DNA of 8,363 bases from CAZLLE01 sp964560425 (GTDB taxonomy: Bacteria; Campylobacterota; Campylobacteria; Campylobacterales; QNZT01), in assembly GCA_964560425.1 (NCBI GenBank), contig CAZLLE010000019.1:1-8363 (forward strand). The letters are read 5' to 3'. Positions 1 through 5,087 of the stretch are shown here, one piece after another (the stretch's first letter is position 1; each line of letters starts with the position of its first letter). Both the position numbers and the translations under genes were made by a program. The notes under the pieces were generated by a model. The model saw nothing but the letters and a program-made list of their open reading frames with translations, had not been told where the DNA came from and did not search any database.

Positions 1-1
1 A

Positions 2-91
2 CCAAAACTTTCAGGAAATCCTAGAAATGTCTATCTGCTTGGGGCTTATACTTTAGGAATTACAGCTATTTATGGCTTACAACTTATATAA
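2..91 (+). CDS. C-terminal fragment of an unidentified membrane protein
   Basis: An open frame enters from the left edge and ends at a TAA at 89-91, giving 29 residues. The tail is strongly hydrophobic (from NVYLLGAY to IYGLQLI), which fits a final transmembrane helix ending almost at the C-terminus. The next gene starts 27 bases downstream on the same strand with its own ribosome-binding site, so the two may be co-transcribed. Too little remains to name a family. The call rests only on an open frame, a hydrophobic tail and sensible spacing. Confidence 0.5.
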   Translation, partial: PKLSGNPRNVYLLGAYTLGITAIYGLQLI

Positions 92-118
92 AAAATTAAC
101 TAAAAAAAAGGGAAAAAG

Positions 119-754
119 ATGAGTAAAAAAGATGAATTTTTTAAGATAATGGATTTTAGACATGCTTGTAAATTGTTTGATGAAACTAAAAAAATTAGTG
201 ATGAAGATATTCACTATATTTTAGAAGTTGGGCGAAAATCACCAAGTTCATTTGGAATGGAAGCATGGAAATTTTTGGTAATTACAAATAATGAACTAAA
301 AGAAAAATTAAAACCATTTTGTTGGAATCAACCTCAAATCACAACTTGTTCACATTTGGTAGTTGTACAAGCGGGAATTGAAACTTTAAAAGTAGAAAGT
401 GGTGTAGTTAGGAAACAACTTATGCGTCGCAATCTACCACAAGATAAGCTAGACTCTTTTATAGAACTTTATGCTTCCCATCTAAGTGATACTTTAAGTA
501 GTGATGAGAAAATATACCAATGGAGTGCAAGACAAACTTATATAGCTGCTGCAAATATGATGAATGCCGCAGCAAGTATTGGAATTGATTCTTGCCCAAT
601 AGAGGGATTTGAAAAAGATAATGTTGAAAAAGTTTTAGGATTAGATACGACTAAATTTCAAGTAGCTCTAATGTTACCTTTTGGATATAGAGTAAATAAG
701 CAATCTTCGCAGTTAAGGTTAGATTTTGAAAGTGTGGTAGAGTTTATTGAGTAA
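119..754 (+). CDS. RdxA-like oxygen-insensitive NAD(P)H nitroreductase (FMN)
   Basis: This 211-residue protein has the usual length of the single-domain nitroreductase family, FMN enzymes that work as cytoplasmic homodimers and reduce nitro compounds or quinones with NAD(P)H. Visible family features are the N-terminal FMN-phosphate motif RHACK (residues 14-18), SPSSFGMEAW (41-50), and a C-terminal GFEKDNVEKVLGL stretch followed by PFGYR (187-191). The RHxCKxFD start and the GIDSC segment with Cys159 closely resemble Helicobacter pylori RdxA as I remember it, the enzyme whose loss gives metronidazole resistance. The ATG at 119 is preceded by a purine-rich AAAGGGA at good spacing. It sits 27 bases after a membrane-protein gene and converges on the L,D-transpeptidase gene with 50 bases between them. 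The physiological substrate is unknown. Family assignment is firm; the RdxA subgroup is likely. Confidence 0.85.
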   Translation: MSKKDEFFKIMDFRHACKLFDETKKISDEDIHYILEVGRKSPSSFGMEAWKFLVITNNELKEKLKPFCWNQPQITTCSHLVVVQAGIETLKVESGVVRKQLMRRNLPQDKLDSFIELYASHLSDTLSSDEKIYQWSARQTYIAAANMMNAAASIGIDSCPIEGFEKDNVEKVLGLDTTKFQVALMLPFGYRVNKQSSQLRLDFESVVEFIE

Positions 755-804
755 AAAAGAGTGGCAAAAGGTAGGGATTATCACTTTTGATGATTCTATA
801 ACTT

Positions 805-1620
805 CTAGTTCTTGTGATCACCATTTGCATTTTCACCATCCATTGTGGAGAGAGAAGCTTTGAGTTCATATCTCACTTTACTATAAAAACGATATGATTT
901 TTTCTTGACTCTTACTATAGGGGGGACATGATCTCTTTCAAAAATATCGTATCCCTCTTTTAAGTTTTGCCAAAAGGTATACCATTTGTGATCTTTATAA
1001 GAGTCCATTTTGTCCTCTTCCATTCTAAATGGAAAGATCGAAACATAAAAGTAGTTTTCACCTTCCAACAGTGAAGCTCTTGAGAGTCTATATATCTCAT
1101 CTATCATCATATTTTGCATAGCAAAACAGCCTATAGATTTACAGCCTCCATGAATCATTATATTACTACCTGTACGACCTCTATCTCTATCATATCTATT
1201 TGGAAAACCTATATTCATAGAGAGATAAAATCTACTATAAGGATTAAGTCTATCTTTTGATACTACATAAAACCCCTCAGGGCTCTGTCTATCTCCCTCT
1301 TTTAGTTTTGGACCCAAATCTCCAGAGAAATTACAAATATCATATATTTTCAAAAGCTGATATTGAAATCCTGTTTTAACCCATAACTCTAACTCTTTTT
1401 CCTCTTTGAAGATCCGAATAAAGATAGGATCACCTACTTTTGCACCAATTTGAGAAAGCTCCTCTTCTAAGCTAATCTTTGGCTTTTTCAAAATACATGA
1501 CTCCTTTGTACTATTTGATTCAGTAGTTTTTACTAAAGATAAAGGTACTTGCGAAGAGGGATTAGAGGAGGCACAACCATTAAATATAAGAAAAAAGATA
1601 GATAGGAAAAAAATATGCAT
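805..1620 (-). CDS. YafK/DpaA-type L,D-transpeptidase-fold (YkuD) lipoprotein
   Basis: This 271-residue protein has a YkuD catalytic domain at about residues 60-200. The signature HGxxxSxGC is present as H157, G158, S162, G164 and the nucleophile C165. The surrounding blocks (GDPIFIRIFKEEKELEL, SGDLGPKLKEGD, SPEGFY, NIGFPNRYDR, then IHGGCKSIGCFAM and SIFPFRM) match E. coli YafK closely from memory. YafK, now called DpaA, releases Braun lipoprotein from peptidoglycan instead of making cross-links. The N-terminus is a hydrophobic signal ending NGC (Cys16), which suggests lipidation, although the lipobox is imperfect (Phe at -3) and the n-region lacks Lys or Arg. Residues 210-271 form a basic, aromatic tail after the catalytic domain. 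It acts in the periplasm. It follows the aminotransferase gene after about 120 bases. Fold and active site are clear; whether it hydrolyses or transfers cannot be read from the sequence. Confidence 0.86.
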   Translation of the reverse strand: MHIFFLSIFFLIFNGCASSNPSSQVPLSLVKTTESNSTKESCILKKPKISLEEELSQIGAKVGDPIFIRIFKEEKELELWVKTGFQYQLLKIYDICNFSGDLGPKLKEGDRQSPEGFYVVSKDRLNPYSRFYLSMNIGFPNRYDRDRGRTGSNIMIHGGCKSIGCFAMQNMMIDEIYRLSRASLLEGENYFYVSIFPFRMEEDKMDSYKDHKWYTFWQNLKEGYDIFERDHVPPIVRVKKKSYRFYSKVRYELKASLSTMDGENANGDHKN

Positions 1621-1632
1621 ATTAAGAGTATG

Positions 1633-1638
1633 CTCCTT
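1633..1638 (-). promoter_or_regulatory. ribosome-binding site of the YafK-like gene, long spacing
   Basis: AAGGAG on the minus strand lies 12 bases before the ATG at 1620. This is longer than usual, but no other in-frame ATG, GTG or TTG lies closer, and the signal peptide begins directly at this ATG. Confidence 0.45.
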
Positions 1639-1649
1639 AATAGAAATTG

Positions 1650-1663
1650 GTATATCAATATAC
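1650..1663 (-). promoter_or_regulatory. candidate promoter -10 with overlapping palindrome
   Basis: GTATAT-CA-ATATAC is a perfect 6+6 dyad. On the minus strand it contains TATATT (1657-1662), which would place a start site near 1650, about 30 bases before the YafK-like ATG and just upstream of its AAGGAG. It may be the promoter of that gene with an operator-like dyad, but AT-rich dyads are common by chance here. Confidence 0.3.
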
Positions 1664-1669
1664 TACACC

Positions 1670-1710
1670 AAGAGCCATCAAAAAAGGCTCTTATTTTACT
1701 ATTTTTTTTA
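1670..1710 (+). terminator. stem-loop with T-tract, plus orientation
   Basis: AAGAGCC (1670-1676) and GGCTCTT (1686-1692) form a perfect 7-bp stem around a nine-base loop. T-rich sequence follows on the plus strand (TATTTTACTATTTTTTTT). Read in plus it looks like an intrinsic terminator. Read in minus, the direction of both flanking genes, no T-tract follows, although the hairpin could still stabilise the 3' end of the aminotransferase message, which stops about 50 bases earlier. Confidence 0.5.
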
Positions 1711-1740
1711 GTTTTTTATTCAAATGCAACTAAAAGTAAT

Positions 1741-2961
1741 TTATAATTCGATCTCTTCCAAAGATTCAAAAAGAGTCCATATAACATAAGCTTGTTCCTC
1801 TCTTGAGAGAGTAGGATAAATTGGTAAAGATATTGAATCTGCTTCATATTTATCCATATTTGGCATATCTTCATCACCATATCCTAATCCCTCATAAAAA
1901 GGCTGTTTATTAATAGAAGGATAGTGCATAAATAGCCCTATCTCTTTCTCTCTCATCTTTCTAAAAAGCTCCTCTTTAGTGGTTTTAAATCTTGAAAAAT
2001 CAACTCTAACCACATATATATGATATGAAGAACTAGGAGTAAAGGGATATAAAGGCTTGATAGCATCAATATCAGCAAAAACATCATCATAGCGTTTGGC
2101 AATTTCATGACGCAAAGCTATAAATTCATGAAATTTATCAAATTGAGAAATTCCTAAAGCACAATGAATATCACTCAATCTATAATTAAAACCAAGATCA
2201 TACATCTTGGATGTTTGTACAAAATTATCTCTCTCTTTACGCATACCATGGTTTCTAAGAGTTAAAAACTTCTCATAAAGAACTTCATCATTTGTAGTAA
2301 TAGCTCCGCCCTCACCAGTTGTAAGCTGTTTGACGGGGTGAAAAGATAATATAGAGCAGTCACTATTAGCACAACTTCCAGCTTTAATCCCCTCAAAATC
2401 AGCACCAATAGAGTGAGCACAATCTTCTAAGATCAAAACATCATATTTATCTTTGATCTCTTTTAACTTATGTTGGTTTAGAGCATTTCCAGAGAAGTGA
2501 GTACCATAAATTGCTTTTATAGATGAATCTTCTTCAAGAAGAGAGATACACTTATCCAAATCAATATTACCATCTTCAGCAATATCAACAAAGATAGGAT
2601 CTGCATTTACATAGAGAATAGAGTTAGAAGTAGAGATAAAAGAGTTTGGAGTTGTCAAAACTTTATCGCCCTCTTCCAATAAGACCAAAGAAGCTAAATG
2701 TAAAGCTGCTGTACCACTTGAAAGTGCTACAGCATACTTTGCTCCAGTATAATCACAAATTTTATCTTCAAATAATTTTACACGCGATCCTGTAGTTAAA
2801 TAATCTGATTTTAAAGCTTCTATCACAGACTCTATATCTGATGTAGATATAGTCTGCTTACTAAATGGTATAAATTGTTTAGGCTCTTCAAGAGCAATAT
2901 TTTCATTAATTAATGTCTCAACATCTTTGCTCTCTAATATAGTTTCGTCTTGAATAGTCAT
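1741..2961 (-). CDS. pseC: PseC-like UDP-sugar 4-aminotransferase (DegT/DnrJ/EryC1/StrS)
   Basis: This 406-residue PLP-dependent aminotransferase belongs to the DegT/DnrJ/EryC1/StrS family. SSGTAALHL (residues 81-89) should bind the cofactor phosphate. ILEDCAHSIGA (177-187) carries the ring-nitrogen Asp180. SFHPVKQLTTGEGGA (206-220) carries the Schiff-base Lys211. NFRLSD-type sequence (FNYRLSDIHCALG) and LRNHGM are also family hallmarks. The SFHPVK-TTGEGG block and the IPFSKQTIS start of the fold are typical of PseC, which aminates the 4-keto sugar in CMP-pseudaminic acid synthesis in the cytoplasm. Other members of the fold (LegC, PglE, ArnB types) are the main alternative. The fold should begin near residue 31; about 30 acidic residues precede it with no internal ATG. 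No pseB, pseH, pseF, pseG or pseI lies in the window, so pathway support from context is missing. Confidence 0.72.
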   Translation of the reverse strand: MTIQDETILESKDVETLINENIALEEPKQFIPFSKQTISTSDIESVIEALKSDYLTTGSRVKLFEDKICDYTGAKYAVALSSGTAALHLASLVLLEEGDKVLTTPNSFISTSNSILYVNADPIFVDIAEDGNIDLDKCISLLEEDSSIKAIYGTHFSGNALNQHKLKEIKDKYDVLILEDCAHSIGADFEGIKAGSCANSDCSILSFHPVKQLTTGEGGAITTNDEVLYEKFLTLRNHGMRKERDNFVQTSKMYDLGFNYRLSDIHCALGISQFDKFHEFIALRHEIAKRYDDVFADIDAIKPLYPFTPSSSYHIYVVRVDFSRFKTTKEELFRKMREKEIGLFMHYPSINKQPFYEGLGYGDEDMPNMDKYEADSISLPIYPTLSREEQAYVIWTLFESLEEIEL

Positions 2962-2968
2962 GTAAATA

Positions 2969-2973
2969 CCCTT
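2969..2973 (-). promoter_or_regulatory. ribosome-binding site fixing the pseC start
   Basis: AAGGG on the minus strand sits seven bases before the ATG at 2961. It supports that start and therefore the N-terminal extension of about 30 residues ahead of the aminotransferase fold. Confidence 0.55.
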
Positions 2974-3016
2974 AATGTAATTGATATTTAGAGACTAAGC
3001 AAAGAGTATGCCACTT

Positions 3017-4216
3017 TTATCTTTTTTTAAGTTCTAACATATAAAAATCAAAATCTCCACTACCAAAACTTTCAGTCTCACCAACAATCATAAAAGTACC
3101 TCTTGAAGTAAAAATAACATCTTGTGCAATATCTTTATCTGAGCCACCATAAACATTACTCCAGATCATACTACCCTTTTTATTAAGCTCTAATACATAA
3201 AAGTCGTACTCACCATGTCCCATAGATTTGGTAGTACCAACAACAACTACACCACCTTCGGGAGTCATAGCAACACCATTTGCATACTCTTTACTCTTAA
3301 ACCCATAAATTTTATGCCATATAGTATTACCATTAGCATCTATTCTCATGACATTTAGATCTTTATGTTTACTTCCAAAACTTTCAGTTGAACCCGCAAC
3401 TACAAATCCACCATCTCCAGATGCTGTAATCGCTCTAGCAATATCTGGTTTATCCTCTCCATATGATTTAGCCCATACTTGTTTACCATTTGCATCAATT
3501 TTAATCATATATATATTATAAGATTCATCAGTACCAAAAGATTGACTACCTCCAACAACTACAAATCCACCATCTTTAGTGGCAACAACAGCTTTAGCAA
3601 CATCATCCTCTTTTCCCCCAAAGACTTTACGCCAAATACCTTCACCATTTTTACCTATTCTTACAACTAGAAGATTTTTATTACCATTTCCATAAGATTC
3701 AGTAGTTCCAACAACAACAACACCACCATCTTTAGTAGGAGCTACACCATGTGCAACATCACTATCTTTTCCACCAACAGTTTTATCCCAAAGAAAATCA
3801 CCATTCTCTTTTAACTTCACAATGTAAAAATCTTTATCATGATCTTTACTAAAAGATTCACTCACACCAGCAATCACAAGATTCCCATCTGTAGTAGAAG
3901 TAATAGCATTTGCTTCATCAATTCTCTTACCACCAAAAGATTGATACCATAGAGTTCTACCTCTTGGACTTACACAAACAACAGTCGCATCATTTCTACC
4001 TTTTCCAAATGATCTACTATACCCAGCAATAGCCATATTTCCATCACTCATTTCGGTAACAGCCATCGCCTTGTCTCTCTTATTTCCACCCCAACTTTTT
4101 TTCCAAGTAAATTTTAATTCCGCACCTTTATTTGGATTGACAACCAAATCACTCCCAATCAATGATGTTGCCATCAATGAACCTACTATTATAGATACAA
4201 TTAAACCTTTTTTCAT
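3017..4216 (-). CDS. exported seven-bladed beta-propeller protein of unknown function
   Basis: This 399-residue protein begins with a Sec-type signal peptide (MKK, then a hydrophobic stretch to about residue 20, likely cut near Ser22). From Trp38 to the end it consists of seven tandem repeats of 52, 53, 52, 53, 52, 52 and 48 residues. The repeat pattern is W-x3-(Y/F)GG-x3-D-x-A-x2-V-x2-T-x-DGG-(F/V)VV-x-G-x-(T/S)-x-SFG, then D-x4-(V/M)-x-(I/L)-x3-G-x3. Four strands per repeat and seven repeats fit a closed seven-bladed propeller. The last repeat is short, so the segment before Trp38 may complete the final blade. I see no lipobox, membrane helix or catalytic motif. Similar repeats occur in many secreted bacterial and archaeal proteins without an assigned role; scaffold or ligand binding is a guess. 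It has a strong AGGAGA five bases or so before the ATG and a candidate promoter. The pseC start follows after 55 bases with no clear terminator between. Confidence 0.85.
   Translation of the reverse strand: MKKGLIVSIIVGSLMATSLIGSDLVVNPNKGAELKFTWKKSWGGNKRDKAMAVTEMSDGNMAIAGYSRSFGKGRNDATVVCVSPRGRTLWYQSFGGKRIDEANAITSTTDGNLVIAGVSESFSKDHDKDFYIVKLKENGDFLWDKTVGGKDSDVAHGVAPTKDGGVVVVGTTESYGNGNKNLLVVRIGKNGEGIWRKVFGGKEDDVAKAVVATKDGGFVVVGGSQSFGTDESYNIYMIKIDANGKQVWAKSYGEDKPDIARAITASGDGGFVVAGSTESFGSKHKDLNVMRIDANGNTIWHKIYGFKSKEYANGVAMTPEGGVVVVGTTKSMGHGEYDFYVLELNKKGSMIWSNVYGGSDKDIAQDVIFTSRGTFMIVGETESFGSGDFDFYMLELKKR
3020..4105 (-). repeat. seven tandem propeller-blade repeats
   Basis: In-gene repeats of 144-159 bases. 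By translation, blades 1 to 7 occupy 4105-3950, 3949-3791, 3790-3635, 3634-3476, 3475-3320, 3319-3164 and 3163-3020. Each starts with the Trp codon. The copies have clearly diverged, so this is an old internal duplication and not a recent expansion. Confidence 0.85.
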
Positions 4217-4243
4217 ACTTTCTCCTATAAGTTTTTCTAATAC

Positions 4244-4249
4244 ATTATA
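4244..4249 (-). promoter_or_regulatory. candidate -10 box for the propeller gene
   Basis: AAGTATAATG on the minus strand contains a perfect TATAAT. It would start transcription near 4237, about 20 bases before the ATG and just ahead of AGGAGA at 4221-4226. No convincing -35 is seen, as is common in Campylobacterota, and the upstream region is T/A-rich. Confidence 0.5.
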
Positions 4250-4358
4250 CTTATAAGAGAGTTAATGAGAACTTAATTATATTTTTTTATAAAAAATATA
4301 TGTTTTTTCTGTTTCGTTTACTTTTTATTTGTTTATATTATGTAAACTTATTTTTACA

Positions 4359-4405
4359 AGTCTTGTTTTCAACTCCGAAGGTTGCATTTTGGTGAATACG
4401 AGACT
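4359..4405. repeat. hairpin repeat copy A
   Basis: The left arm AGTCTTGT (4359-4366) pairs with ACGAGACT (4398-4405), with one T-G wobble; A4358-T4406 extends the stem. Inside it CCGAA (4375-4379) pairs with TTTGG (4388-4392), leaving a GGTTGCAT loop. CAACT (4370-4374) on the 5' side is complementary to GGTTG in that loop, so a pseudoknot is possible. The left arm also sits in its own palindrome ACAAG-T-CTTGT. Copy B begins 152 bases later in the same orientation. The strand that matters is unknown. Confidence 0.7.
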
Positions 4406-4510
4406 TTACCCTATGAAGATTTAAAATTTCACATAAAAATTTCAAAATGTCTATTTTTTAATCAGCAAATAAAATTAACAATAGGTTTATTTTATTATAA
4501 TAATTTTAAC

Positions 4511-4556
4511 AGTCCTGTTTTCAACTCCAAAGGTTGCATTTTGGAAATACAGGACT
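4511..4556. repeat. hairpin repeat copy B
   Basis: A direct copy of repeat A, with five substitutions and one 1-base gap over 47 positions as I align them. The outer stem is perfect, AGTCCTGT (4511-4518) with ACAGGACT (4549-4556). The inner stem is CCAAA (4527-4531) with TTTGG (4540-4544), around the same GGTTGCAT loop. Changes relative to A keep pairing: a T-A pair becomes C-G in the outer stem, a T-G wobble becomes T-A, and a G-T wobble becomes A-T in the inner stem. ACTTTA follows the element in both copies. In plus, an AT hairpin and T-run (4560-4579) come next. Confidence 0.7.
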
Positions 4557-4766
4557 TTAAGATTATTATCTAATTTTTTATACTTTTCAAAAAATAATTC
4601 AATAATATTTATAACAAAACAAAAATGCAAGAGTAGAAGAACTAATATATTAATTAGTGTATTACCAATTTTTTTCAAGCAGAAGAGTAGCTCACAATGA
4701 TGCAAGAGCATCTATAAAATAGTAATTCTTATTAAAGAGAAACAAAGCTTAATAAAATATTAGGCT

Positions 4767-5030
4767 CTAATCATAAACCGAATCCATATCAAAATCATCC
4801 TCTTCAATTTCGGGTGTAGCGTCTACTGTAGCAGGATTTACTTCTGAGCCTTTAAAATCATAATTTTCCATTTTATAAAAAACTTGCTCTTTGGCATATT
4901 TTTTCTCTTTTTGCATCTCTTTTTTTATCTGATCTTCAAGTCTAGCTTTTTTTGCACTCTCACTGCTATTTTTATCTGATGCTACTAAAAATAGGCTAAC
5001 TCCCAATAATAGTATTAAAATTTTTTTCAT
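4767..5030 (-). CDS. small exported charged protein of unknown function
   Basis: This 87-residue protein has a clear signal peptide: MKK, a Leu/Ile-rich core, and likely cleavage after Ala17 in LVASD. The mature part of about 70 residues splits in two. Residues 19-50 are rich in Lys, Glu and Ala and look helical or coiled-coil. Residues 51-87 are acidic and probably disordered, ending in EEDDFDMDSVYD. There is no cysteine after the signal, so it is not a lipoprotein. The ATG at 5030 has a good AGGAG six bases upstream and a TATAAT-type -10 at 5074-5079. It follows the kinase/phosphatase gene after 57 bases on the same strand, so some co-transcription is possible. I do not recognise the family; periplasmic location is inferred. 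Confidence 0.7.
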   Translation of the reverse strand: MKKILILLLGVSLFLVASDKNSSESAKKARLEDQIKKEMQKEKKYAKEQVFYKMENYDFKGSEVNPATVDATPEIEEDDFDMDSVYD

Positions 5031-5051
5031 GACTCGCTCCTATTCTATTTT

Positions 5052-5081
5052 GATATAATAAAAATTATGTTTGATTATATC
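5052..5081 (-). promoter_or_regulatory. candidate promoter inside an 8-bp inverted repeat
   Basis: GATATAAT (5052-5059) and ATTATATC (5074-5081) are perfect inverted repeats 14 bases apart. On the minus strand the right arm supplies a TATAAT -10 (5074-5079), giving a start near 5067 and a leader of about 37 bases for the 87-aa gene. The dyad could be an operator or a weak hairpin at the end of the kinase gene. It has no GC-rich stem or T-tract, so it is a poor terminator. Confidence 0.4.
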
Positions 5082-5087
5082 AGAAAT

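Larger units (their letters stand above)
4217..4766. other. 550-bp non-coding gap with paired hairpin repeats
   Basis: No credible gene was found here. The frames at 4382-4573 (TTG start inside a repeat) and 4487-4711 lack ribosome-binding sites and overlap the repeats. From right to left the gap holds a weak AT dyad (4729-4755), a 5-bp hairpin GATGC-AAGA-GCATC (4699-4712), an AT palindrome ACTAAT/ATTAGT (4641-4658), hairpin repeats B and A (listed separately), an inverted repeat GTTTAC/GTAAAC (4316-4347), a 9-bp all-AT hairpin (4279-4299) and the propeller promoter. Confidence 0.6.

Noticed and set aside
755..804. Possible bidirectional terminator between the convergent nitroreductase and YafK-like genes.
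   Set aside because: The arms (AAAAGAGTG and CACTTTT) pair only with a bulge across a long loop, and the stem is AT-rich.
3479..3670. Plus-strand frame opposite the propeller gene.
   Set aside because: Shadow of the repeated coding sequence; Asn/Ile/Thr-rich with no start signal.
4359..4556. The two repeats as a short or decayed CRISPR array (TTTCAACTCC and AAGGTTGCATT resemble some CRISPR repeats).
   Set aside because: Only two copies, separated by 105 bases, with no recognisable middle repeat near 4435 and no cas gene in the window. The pairing outer arms extend beyond a normal repeat core.
4382..4573. Plus-strand 63-codon frame in the large gap.
   Set aside because: It uses a TTG start inside hairpin copy A, has no ribosome-binding site and runs through copy B.
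4487..4711. Minus-strand 74-codon frame in the large gap.
   Set aside because: No ribosome-binding site, low-complexity Leu/Ile/Asn composition typical of AT-rich non-coding DNA, and overlap with hairpin copy B.
4729..4755. TTATTAA/TTAATAA dyad as terminator of the 87-aa gene.
   Set aside because: All-AT stem with a long loop and no sustained T-run on the minus strand; chance is likely at this base composition.
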